This document shows positions 53,653-61,204 of a stretch of DNA of 64,000 nucleotides, one piece after another. Positions within the stretch are counted from its first letter, which is position 1, and every line of letters starts with the position of its first letter. Below the pieces are notes generated by a model. That model saw nothing but the letters and a program-made list of their open reading frames with translations, was not told the DNA's origin and searched no databases. The DNA is taken from positions 124,001 through 188,000 of the forward strand of contig NZ_MTHD01000005.1 of NCBI RefSeq assembly GCF_001956855.1, in the 5' to 3' direction. A program made the position numbers and the translations under genes. This DNA is from Azonexus hydrophilus. Its GTDB lineage: Bacteria; Pseudomonadota; Gammaproteobacteria; Burkholderiales; Rhodocyclaceae.

Positions 53653-55269
53653 ATGCAAAAAAACACCATGTCCATCACTAACTCGTTCAAATACCTACTT
53701 CTGCTTCTCTCTGTCGGTTTCACCCTGCCCACGTGGGCAGACGGCGACACCTGGGGTGCTCATCTCGACGTTGAGGCCAAGGCCGGCAACCGCCGCCATC
53801 TTGGCGAGGCAGATCTATTTCTGCCGCTCGCTCAGGGCGCCCGTGTGCTTTACTTTGCCAACGTGCGTACGCGGGTCGATGACCAAGGCAGCCGTGAGGG
53901 TAACTTTGGTCTGGGTGTCCGGCACATGCTGGAGAATGGCTGGAATATCGGCGCTTACGGCTATTTCGACCGCCGTCGCTCGTCGGCAACCAATTTTTAC
54001 TATAACCAGGCCACCGTCGGTCTGGAGGCTCTGGGCCGTGATTTCGATCTGCGCGCCAATGCCTACGTGCCTGTTGGTACGCGTGGCCACAAACTGGGCA
54101 GCACCAGTATGGCCGCCGTCGCTGGCAGCACTGTGCAAATCACCACACTGGACTACGAGGAGCGCTCGTTGCAGGGCTTCGACGTGGAAGCCGGCTGGCG
54201 CCTGCCCATCTTCGATTCAGAAGCCGGACGACAACTGCGCGTCTATTTTGGCGGCTACCGTTTCAGCGATGCCGGCATCAAGGTCGAAGGCCCGCGCGCC
54301 CGCGTTGAGCTGGCTTTCGATGACCTGCCCTGGTTCGGGCGCGGCTCAGCCCTGTTCCTCGGTGCCGAGGCGCAGCATGACAGCGCGCGTGGTGACCAGC
54401 AGTTCCTCTCGATGCGTTTGCGCATTCCGCTTGGCAAGGTCGCTCAGTCGCGCAGCACGCTGTCAGCCCAGGCACGCCGCATGACCGCGCCCATCGTCCG
54501 CGACGTGGATGTGGTGACGCAAAGCCACGTTGCCTCCCGCCAGGTCGAAACCGCCACGACCACCGCCAACGGCCAAGCCTTTACCCTCGTCACCAGTGAT
54601 GCAGCGCCGACCGGCGCCGCGCTGGGCGCGGCAGTGAGCGCGGCCGGCAACGACTCGACGGTGCTGCTATCTGGCGTTTTCAACACCGGCAACACGCTGG
54701 TCTCGACGCAAATCGGCCAAACGCTGACCGGTACGCTGAGTGTGCGCACCGCTTCCGGCCATACCGCAACTGTCAATACCGGCGCGGCCATCAACGGCGT
54801 TAACGCGACCTCGACCATTCAACTCAACGCCGGCGGCAAATTGTCCGGCCTGAGCATCAGCAATGCGTACAGCGGCGGCGGCGGCCGTGCAGTTCTGGTT
54901 GCTGATGGCTCGACCGGCGTACATATCACCGGCAACGTCATTTCTGTCACCCAGAGCGGGGCCAATGCCGCTACAGGTATCACTATTGGCCTGAACACAA
55001 CTGCCACGATCAGCGGCAACACCATCAGCGCCACTGGTAGTGGTGGCGCCACGAACATGATGGCAATCGCCAGCACCAACGCCAGTACGGTTACTGTCAG
55101 CGGCAACTCACTAAGCGCCAGCGGCGGCACCGCCAATTATCTGGTGTGGTCCGGCGCCAATACAACCATCACCGCCGACTCAACCGGTAACATCCGCGGC
55201 AGCGGCACTTGCAACGGCACCAGCCTATCCGGCAGCGTCGTTTTCACCGACGCTACGCACTGCCCGTAA
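53653..55269 (+). CDS. Inverse autotransporter (invasin/intimin-type) adhesin with beta-helix passenger
   Basis: About 538 residues. A signal peptide (FKYLLLLLSVGFTLPTWA) is followed by an inverse-autotransporter beta-barrel (about residues 25-280: GDTWGAHLDVEAKAGNRRHLGEADLFLPL, GLGVRHMLENGWNIGAYGYFDRRRS, NAYVPVG, FFGGYRFSD-like YFGGYRFSDAGIKVEGPRARVEL). The passenger (about 300-538) is rich in S, T, G, N with beta-helix rungs (GNVISVTQSGAN, GNTISATGSGG, GNSLSASGG) and ends in a cysteine pair (GTCNGTSL, ATHCP). The start is uncertain: ATG at 53653 or 53668; an ATG at 53581 lies upstream of a palindrome and is less likely. Probably exported to the outer membrane as a surface structure regulated by the divergent two-component system. 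Confidence 0.85.
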   Translation: MQKNTMSITNSFKYLLLLLSVGFTLPTWADGDTWGAHLDVEAKAGNRRHLGEADLFLPLAQGARVLYFANVRTRVDDQGSREGNFGLGVRHMLENGWNIGAYGYFDRRRSSATNFYYNQATVGLEALGRDFDLRANAYVPVGTRGHKLGSTSMAAVAGSTVQITTLDYEERSLQGFDVEAGWRLPIFDSEAGRQLRVYFGGYRFSDAGIKVEGPRARVELAFDDLPWFGRGSALFLGAEAQHDSARGDQQFLSMRLRIPLGKVAQSRSTLSAQARRMTAPIVRDVDVVTQSHVASRQVETATTTANGQAFTLVTSDAAPTGAALGAAVSAAGNDSTVLLSGVFNTGNTLVSTQIGQTLTGTLSVRTASGHTATVNTGAAINGVNATSTIQLNAGGKLSGLSISNAYSGGGGRAVLVADGSTGVHITGNVISVTQSGANAATGITIGLNTTATISGNTISATGSGGATNMMAIASTNASTVTVSGNSLSASGGTANYLVWSGANTTITADSTGNIRGSGTCNGTSLSGSVVFTDATHCP

Positions 55270-55290
55270 ATGCTTTTTGCCCGGCCGCCT

Positions 55291-55776
55291 TCAGGTGGTT
55301 TGCGGCATCAGCGCCCGCATCCGTCCTTCGAACTCCTTGCGCAGTTCGCGGCGTACCTGCGCTGCCTGGTAGCGGCGGGTTTCCTCGGGCGTGCTTGGTG
55401 TAAGCGGCGGGATCGGCGTCGGCTTGCCGTCGGCGTCGACGGCGACCATCGTGAAGAAGCAGGAATTGGCGTGGCGGATGACCTTGGCGCGGATGTCCTC
55501 GGTCAGCACCTTGACGCCGATTTCCATCGAGGTGTTGCCGGTGTAATTGACCGAGGCAAGGAAGGTCACCAGTTCGCCGACGTGGATGGCCTGGCGGAAC
55601 ATCACCTGGTCGACCGACAGGGTCACCACGTATTCGCTGGCGTAGCGGGCGGCGCAGGCGTAGGCGACCTGGTCAAGCAGTTTGAGGATGGTGCCGCCGT
55701 GAACATTGCCGGAGAAATTGGCCATGTCCGGCGTCATCAGGACGGTCATCGCGAGTTGGTGCTGGGGCAGGTGCAT
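55291..55776 (-). CDS. Acyl-CoA thioesterase, hotdog fold
   Basis: A 161-residue YciA/Acot-type thioesterase: MTVLMTPDMANFSGNVHGGTILKLLDQVAYACAARYASEYVVTLSVDQVMFRQAIHVGELV, with the active-site N-V-H-G-G and D-Q regions. The C-terminal helix is basic and acidic mixed (RRELRKEFEGRMRAL). Start at 55776; the longer open frame crosses the dps terminator. Confidence 0.92.
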   Translation of the reverse strand: MHLPQHQLAMTVLMTPDMANFSGNVHGGTILKLLDQVAYACAARYASEYVVTLSVDQVMFRQAIHVGELVTFLASVNYTGNTSMEIGVKVLTEDIRAKVIRHANSCFFTMVAVDADGKPTPIPPLTPSTPEETRRYQAAQVRRELRKEFEGRMRALMPQTT

Positions 55777-55803
55777 CGTCGGGCTTTCGTGCTGCGGATG
55801 AAA

Positions 55804-55830
55804 AAAGGGCAGGATGAAAATCCTGCCCTT
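55804..55830 (-). terminator. Intrinsic terminator after dps
   Basis: On the minus strand AAGGGCAGGAT pairs with ATCCTGCCCTT around a short TTTC loop and runs into TTTT. It lies 34 bases past the dps stop codon, before the thioesterase start. Confidence 0.85.
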
Positions 55831-55864
55831 GCTGCGGTCGACCGGAAGAATCCGGCAAAAATCC

Positions 55865-56359
55865 TCAGTCTTCGAGCAGGCTGCGCAGCATCCACGCGGT
55901 CTTTTCATGGACTTCCAGACGCTGCGTCAGCAGGTCGGCAGTCGGCTGGTCGTCGGCTTCGGCAACCACCGGGAAGAGTTTGCGTGCGGTGCGGGCAGTG
56001 GCTTCCTGGGCGGCTACCAGATGACGGACCATGTCGTCGGCGCTTGGCACGCCTTCGACTTCCTTGATCGTCGCCAACTTGACGAATTCCTTGTAGGTGC
56101 CCGGTGCCGGGAAACCCAGCGCGCGGATGCGCTCGGCGATTAGGTCAAGCGCGTTCCACTGTTCGGTGTACTGGCCCATGAACATCACGTGCAGGCTGTT
56201 GAACTGCGGGCCTTTGACGTTCCAGTGGAAGTTGTGGGTCATCAGGTACAGCGTGTAGCTGTCGGCGAGCAGGCCGGAGAGGCCGGCGACAATCTTCTTG
56301 CGGTCGGCGTCGGAAATGCCGATGTCGATGCTCGGGGCTTTGGTTTTCTTGGTGCTCAT
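55865..56359 (-). CDS. dps: Dps ferritin-like DNA-protection protein
   Basis: A 164-residue Dps: the ferroxidase block [30 protein letters not shown] and [18 protein letters not shown] are diagnostic. A lysine-rich N-terminus ([10 protein letters not shown]) may bind DNA. Stores iron and protects DNA under peroxide stress. Single gene with its own terminator. Confidence 0.95.
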   Translation of the reverse strand: MSTKKTKAPSIDIGISDADRKKIVAGLSGLLADSYTLYLMTHNFHWNVKGPQFNSLHVMFMGQYTEQWNALDLIAERIRALGFPAPGTYKEFVKLATIKEVEGVPSADDMVRHLVAAQEATARTARKLFPVVAEADDQPTADLLTQRLEVHEKTAWMLRSLLED

Positions 56360-56450
56360 GACGGTTCTCCTGAATTCATGCTGCGGGTTTGCTGAGGCTG
56401 TCTTGACCAAATATAGCGCATATCCCGCCGGGCATGCCAATGGAACAAGA

Positions 56451-56888
56451 CTATCGGAGAGATTGCCCAGGCTCATTGAGCAGCAGCGAAGCATCCTTCG
56501 GTTTCATGATGCGGAATGCCAGCTTGGTACGCCCGCGCAGCTTCAGCAGCGCCTTGTCCTTGCTGACCAGTAGGTCGGCGCCGCTGCGCTCGGCCAGTTC
56601 GAGGAATTTCTGGTCGTCGCGGTCCTTGCAGCGGGGCAGGGGAGCCGCTTCGCCGGCGGGAATGACGGTGACCAATGCGCTGTAGCGCGCGTAGCGCTCG
56701 GCGATCATGTCCGGCGTCAGCTTCAGTTGCGGGTAGGTCAGGACGCGGCGCAACTCGTCGAGCGTGCTTTCGTCGACCAGGCATTCGATGCGCCCGGCTT
56801 CCAGCGCGGCCATGATTGGCACCGCATCCACATTGGCCCAGTGGAAGAGGTCAAGAACAACGTTGGTGTCGAGGACGATGCGTAACAT
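56451..56888 (-). CDS. PIN-domain protein, putative toxin family
   Basis: A 145-residue PIN ribonuclease fold ([13 protein letters not shown] at the start, [50 protein letters not shown]), with the acidic metal-binding residues in place. It matches the 'putative toxin component, PIN family' group. No antitoxin-like gene is adjacent, so it may be a solitary enzyme. Divergent from dusC. Confidence 0.85.
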   Translation of the reverse strand: MLRIVLDTNVVLDLFHWANVDAVPIMAALEAGRIECLVDESTLDELRRVLTYPQLKLTPDMIAERYARYSALVTVIPAGEAAPLPRCKDRDDQKFLELAERSGADLLVSKDKALLKLRGRTKLAFRIMKPKDASLLLNEPGQSLR

Positions 56889-56939
56889 GGGGCGGGATTA
56901 TAATGCGCGCCTTTTCAAGCATTTGCCGAAAGTTTGCCG

Positions 56940-57899
56940 ATGTCCCGAATTCTCCTCGCCCCGCTGGAGGGCCTCGCCGATCCGCTATTGCGGAACGTGC
57001 TGACGGCGGTCGGCGGTTACGACTGGGGGATCTGCGAATTCGTACGGGTGTCGAACAATGTGCTGCCGGAGAAAACCTTCCAACGGATTTGTCCGGAATT
57101 GCTCAACGGCAGCCGGACCGAATCGGGGACACCGATGCGCGTGCAACTGCTCGGTTCCGATCCCGAATTGATGGCGGCCAATGCGCGCCGCCTGGTGACG
57201 CTTGACCCGGCCGGCGTCGACATCAACTTCGGCTGCCCGGCGCCGACGGTCGTCCGCCATCGCGGCGGTTCGGCGCTGCTCGGTGAACCGGAACTGCTGC
57301 AGCGCATCGTCGCCGCAGTTCGCGCCGAGGTGCCGGTACACATCCCATTCACCGCCAAGATGCGTCTCGGTATCGACGACACCAGCCTGGCCGTCGCCTG
57401 CGCGCAGGCGCTGCAGGCTGGCGGCATCGACGAACTGATCGTGCATGCGCGCACCCGGGTCGATGGTTACCGGCCGCCGGCGCGCTGGGAGTGGATCGCG
57501 CGCATCCGCGAGAATATCGACATTCCGATCATCGCCAACGGCGAGGTGTGGACGGTTGATGACTACAACGCCTGTCGCGCGGCGACGGCCTGTGCCGACA
57601 TCATGCTCGGCCGTGGTGCCGTTGCCGATCCGCTGCTGGCGCAGCGCATCCGTGGTCATGACCTGGGCGGCTGGGCGGCGGTGGTGCCGTGCGTCGCCGC
57701 CTACTGGCAGGGCGTGCGGTGCAAGGTGTTGCCCGAGCACGCGGGCGGGCGCATCAAGCAGTGGCTGGCGCTGGTACGCCGCAACTACCCGGAAGCCGGC
57801 CTGCTGCACGACCGGCTGCGCCCGGTCAAGGAGGCGGACGATATCGATGCGCTGCTGCTCGCCGAGGGCATCCTGCGCGAAAGGCCGCTCGTCGCATGA
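56940..57899 (+). CDS. dusC: tRNA-dihydrouridine(16) synthase DusC
   Basis: A 319-residue flavoenzyme that reduces uridine 16 in tRNA. LLAPLEGLADPLLRNVLTAVGGYDWGICEFVRV is the DusC N-terminus, the catalytic cysteine is C99 in INFGCPAPTV, and HARTRVDGYRPPARWEWI and IIANGEVWTVDDY mark the FMN site. Start: ATG at 56940; TTG two codons upstream is also possible. The next gene overlaps its stop. Confidence 0.93.
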   Translation: MSRILLAPLEGLADPLLRNVLTAVGGYDWGICEFVRVSNNVLPEKTFQRICPELLNGSRTESGTPMRVQLLGSDPELMAANARRLVTLDPAGVDINFGCPAPTVVRHRGGSALLGEPELLQRIVAAVRAEVPVHIPFTAKMRLGIDDTSLAVACAQALQAGGIDELIVHARTRVDGYRPPARWEWIARIRENIDIPIIANGEVWTVDDYNACRAATACADIMLGRGAVADPLLAQRIRGHDLGGWAAVVPCVAAYWQGVRCKVLPEHAGGRIKQWLALVRRNYPEAGLLHDRLRPVKEADDIDALLLAEGILRERPLVA

Positions 57900-58561
57900 G
57901 CGGGAATTCTCGTTTCATCAGCAGCGCCCAGTCCGGACCGCATGGCGATCTCGACGATCTGTTGCGCCGCCATCTGGCGCATCCCTTCCGCAAGCCGCTG
58001 GCCGATTACAACCGTGAAGCCTTCGCCGCTGCGCTGGCGGTACGCGACGCCTGGAATCCGCAGGCGCCGCTGATTGTCGATGCCGGTTGCGGCGTCGGTT
58101 GGAGTACGCTGCGCATCGCTGCCGATTTTCCCGATCATTTCGTTTTTGGCGTTGATCAGTCGGTCGACCGCATCAATCGCGGCAAGCCGCTGCCCTTGCC
58201 GGCCAACGCCACGCTGGTGCGCGCCGACCTGGTCGACTTCTGGCGTCTGCTGGCAGATAACGGTATCCGGCTGGCGCGGCACTACAACCTGTACCCGAAC
58301 CCGTGGCCGAAGATCGGCCACCTGGCCCGGCGCTGGCACGGGCACGCGGTTTTCCCGGTATGGCGCGAACTGGGCGGCATCGTCGAATGCCGCAGCAACT
58401 GGGCCATCTATATCGAGGAAATGGCGCAGGCGCTTAGCCTGTTGAGCGGCGAGCCGGTCCTGGCCGAGACTTATGCGACCGACGATCCGATGACGCCGTT
58501 CGAGAAGAAATACCTCGCCTCCGGCCATGGCCTGTGGCGTTGCCGGGTGGATCTGGGATGA
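57896..58561 (+). CDS. TrmB-like tRNA (guanine-N7)-methyltransferase family protein
   Basis: A 221-residue SAM methyltransferase with motif I IVDAGCGVGWSTLRIAADFP and the TrmB-type motif NLYPNPWPKIGHLARRWHGHAVF, followed by MTPFEKKYLASGHGLWR, which resembles the TrmB tail TKFE..G. It is shorter and divergent from housekeeping TrmB, so a second copy with a different substrate is possible. Start overlaps the dusC stop (ATGA). Confidence 0.8.
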   Translation: MSGNSRFISSAQSGPHGDLDDLLRRHLAHPFRKPLADYNREAFAAALAVRDAWNPQAPLIVDAGCGVGWSTLRIAADFPDHFVFGVDQSVDRINRGKPLPLPANATLVRADLVDFWRLLADNGIRLARHYNLYPNPWPKIGHLARRWHGHAVFPVWRELGGIVECRSNWAIYIEEMAQALSLLSGEPVLAETYATDDPMTPFEKKYLASGHGLWRCRVDLG

Positions 58562-58872
58562 GCAGCATCTGCCAGTCCTGCGGCGCCTGCTGCGCCAGCT
58601 TCCGCGTCGATTTTCACCCGGCAGAGCTGGCCGGTGGTGCTTTTGCCTGGGGGCAGGGCGTGCCATCGGCGATGACGGTGCCGGTGACGCCGGCCGTCGT
58701 GCGCATGTGCGGCACCGATGACGCCGCGCCGCGCTGCGTGGCGCTGGCCGGAGAGATCGGTCAGGCGGTCAGGTGCACGATTTACGACGAAAGGCCTTCG
58801 CCGTGCCGGGAGTTCGACGTTGAGCACGCGGCTTGCCTGCGTGCCAGGCAACGCCATGGGATGTCGATTTAG
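58558..58872 (+). CDS. YkgJ-family cysteine cluster protein
   Basis: A 104-residue protein with ICQSCGACCASFRVDF, RCVALAGEIGQAVRCTIYDERPSPCREF and a final cysteine, the pattern of the YkgJ (zinc- or iron-chelating) domain. Its eight or so cysteines probably bind a metal or Fe-S cluster. Start overlaps the end of the methyltransferase gene, giving a dusC-methyltransferase-YkgJ operon. Confidence 0.88.
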   Translation: MSSICQSCGACCASFRVDFHPAELAGGAFAWGQGVPSAMTVPVTPAVVRMCGTDDAAPRCVALAGEIGQAVRCTIYDERPSPCREFDVEHAACLRARQRHGMSI

Positions 58873-58952
58873 GTGTGTCTATTACTTTCGTTATATTTCT
58901 TCCCGCGCCGTAAAACGTTAATCTCTCGGGCGACTCTGGAGATCAAAAAAAA

Positions 58953-59798
58953 ATGAACGCCGTCTCAGAAGAAAAACAGTTGCAGACCATGCTCAATGGC
59001 GTGGACATCCCGCCTTGCCCCGCCGTGCTGGTCGAGCTTGACGCCGAATTGAAGAAGGATGAACCCGATCAGCGTGAGTTGGCGCGCCTGATCACCAAGG
59101 ACGTGGCGCTCTCCGGGCACGTCATGCAGATTGCCAATTCGCCGGCGTTTTCCACCGGGCACAAGTTGTCGTCGATCACCCAGGCGCTGAACGTGCTGGG
59201 TACGCGCCAGGTTTTCAATCTGGTGGTTTCGCAATTGCTGAAGGTGGCGATGTCGGGCAAGACCGACGCCGGGCTGGAGCGTTTCTGGGAAAGTTCGGCA
59301 CAGACCGCGCGCCTGTCAGCCGAAATTGCCCGTCGGCTGCGCTGCGTCCGCCCGGATATTGCTTATACCTTCGGCTTGTTTCACGATTGTGGCATTCCGC
59401 TGCTGATGCGCCGTTTTCCCCAGACAAAGGAAGTGCTGGCCGAAGCCAATGCTGCCGAGGACGCGAGTTTCACGCAGGTCGAGGACATGCGCTTGGGGAC
59501 CAATCATGCGGTGGTCGGTTATTTTCTCGCACGTCGCTGGCGTTTGCCGAGCGAGGTGGCGGACGCAATCATGCGCCACCACGACTACACTGTTCTGGTC
59601 CGGCCGCAGGAATTTTCACAGGTTGTTCAGGCACAGATAGCGGTCAGCGTGCTGGCCGAACACATCATCCGCCTGCATACCCAGGGCGATGGCGAGCACG
59701 AATGGGCCAAGGCCGGCCCCGCTGCCTGCGCCTTCTTCAATCTATCGCTTGTCGCCATTGACGATCTGATCGAGGATCTGCGCGACTGGCTGGGCTAG
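58953..59798 (+). CDS. HDOD-domain signalling protein
   Basis: A 281-residue protein with an HDOD domain (about 15-215): CPAVLVELDAELKKDEPDQRELARLITKDVALSGHVMQIANSPAFSTGHKLSSITQALNVLGTRQVFNLVV and DIAYTFGLFHDCGIPLLMRRFP. HDOD proteins are signal-output domains related to HD phosphohydrolases, often lacking catalytic residues. Role unknown; it is a single gene. Confidence 0.9.
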   Translation: MNAVSEEKQLQTMLNGVDIPPCPAVLVELDAELKKDEPDQRELARLITKDVALSGHVMQIANSPAFSTGHKLSSITQALNVLGTRQVFNLVVSQLLKVAMSGKTDAGLERFWESSAQTARLSAEIARRLRCVRPDIAYTFGLFHDCGIPLLMRRFPQTKEVLAEANAAEDASFTQVEDMRLGTNHAVVGYFLARRWRLPSEVADAIMRHHDYTVLVRPQEFSQVVQAQIAVSVLAEHIIRLHTQGDGEHEWAKAGPAACAFFNLSLVAIDDLIEDLRDWLG

Positions 59799-59815
59799 GC
59801 CCCGCCAGTCAGCGG

Positions 59816-60853
59816 TCAGCGTACCAGGTCGAGCAGTTTGGCGAAGGCTTCGTCGAACTGCTTCAGGCCGGCGACCTGCAATTCCTCGCCGACGGCATCG
59901 AGATCGATGCCAAGTGCGGTAACTGCTGCCAGTTGATGCGCGGCACCTGCGGCATCGCTGCCCAGTGTGGCGGCTGCTTCGCCATGATCGCGGAAGGCGG
60001 CCAGCGTCGCGTCAGGCACGGTGTTGACGGTACCGGCGCCGATCAGTTGCTCGACATAAATCACATCGCGGTAATTGGCGTTCTTGCTCGACGTCGATGC
60101 CCACAGCAACATCTGCTGGCGGGCGTTGCCGGGCAGGGCCGGAGCCTGCTGCCAGTCGGCGTAAGCCTGGCGGGCCATGGCGATGGCCGTCTTGCCCTGG
60201 AGTTCGGCGGGCAGTTTCGGATCGAGCAGGCTGTCCAGACGGCTGATGAAGACGCTGGCTACCGACGCGATGCGGTCGACCGGCAAACCGGCGGCAAAAC
60301 GGCGTTCGATGCCGGCCCGGTAGGCGGCCTGGACATCGGCCAGTTGGCCGGATGAGAAGATCAGCGTGACGTTGATGTTGATGCCGTCGGCAATGGCGTC
60401 GGCAATCGCCGTCAGGCCGGCCTGGGTTGCCGGAATCTTGATCATCGCGTTCGGCCGGTCGATTTCCGCCCACAGGCGACGGGCGGCGGCCAGCGTGCCG
60501 GCAGCATCATCGGCCAGCGTCGGCGAAACCTCGAAGCTGACGAAGCCGGCGGCACCGGCATTCTGTTCGTGGTGCGCCAGGAACAGGTCGCAAGCCTTGC
60601 GCACATCCGGCAGGACCAGCGTTTCGAAGCGTTTTTCGGCGTCGACCGCAGTATTTTTCAGTGCCGCCGTGGCTGCCTGGTAGCCGGCATCGGTACGGAT
60701 GGCGTTGTAGAAAATGGCTGGATTGGATGTGACGCCGGCGATGGCATCGTCGGCGATCCAGCGGGCCAGTTCGCCGGACTCCAGCAGTTGGCGGGAAAGG
60801 TTGTCGAGCCAGATCTGCTGGCCGAGTCGGGAAATCGCTGCAATGCGGGACAT
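59816..60853 (-). CDS. tal: Transaldolase
   Basis: A 345-residue transaldolase of the pentose phosphate pathway. It starts QQIWLDNLSRQLLESGELARWIADDAIAGVTSNPAIFYNAI, has the Schiff-base lysine in MIKIPATQAGLTAI and FISRLDSLLD and LLWASTSSKNANYRDVIYVEQLIG later on. This is the longer Tal form found in many GC-rich bacteria. Convergent with the HDOD gene. Confidence 0.95.
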   Translation of the reverse strand: MSRIAAISRLGQQIWLDNLSRQLLESGELARWIADDAIAGVTSNPAIFYNAIRTDAGYQAATAALKNTAVDAEKRFETLVLPDVRKACDLFLAHHEQNAGAAGFVSFEVSPTLADDAAGTLAAARRLWAEIDRPNAMIKIPATQAGLTAIADAIADGININVTLIFSSGQLADVQAAYRAGIERRFAAGLPVDRIASVASVFISRLDSLLDPKLPAELQGKTAIAMARQAYADWQQAPALPGNARQQMLLWASTSSKNANYRDVIYVEQLIGAGTVNTVPDATLAAFRDHGEAAATLGSDAAGAAHQLAAVTALGIDLDAVGEELQVAGLKQFDEAFAKLLDLVR

Positions 60854-61204
60854 GGCGGGTCGTCCGTAAACAAAAACGCAAGTCTAGCAGTCTGTGTGCA
60901 TAAAGGGCATTTATCCCCCTTCGGGTCGGACAAGGCTGTGGATAAGCTCGGGAAAGATGCGCCAATCCATTGAGGGATAAGGGGTTTGGGGTCGGTGCCT
61001 GATTTTTGGGCAATTCGTCGCCTGGTCTTCCCGGTAAATGAGCCTGTTGTGGTTCAGGATATGGCGCGCAGGTGAACTAACATATAAAATATATAAGACC
61101 TGCGGGTGCCGGCCTGGGAATGCAGTTTTGCGAACCATCAAGCCGTCGCCGTTGTCGTAAAATATTCGTTTCCCTAGAGCAACCCTTTACGAAAGGAAGT
61201 CGCC
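60854..61204. other. Divergent intergenic region before acnB
   Basis: A 351-base gap between tal and acnB. It has a strikingly AT-rich island at about 61079-61097 (CATATAAAATATATAAG), a good candidate -10 region, and an AAGGAAG ribosome binding site at about 61192-61199 just before the GTG start of acnB. The long leader (about 100 bases) may carry regulation. No further gene is seen. Confidence 0.55.

Noticed and set aside
54830..55200. Possible tandem repeat array in the autotransporter passenger
   Set aside because: The repetition is at the level of beta-helix rungs (GNxISxT) and not an exact DNA repeat, so it is described as a protein feature.
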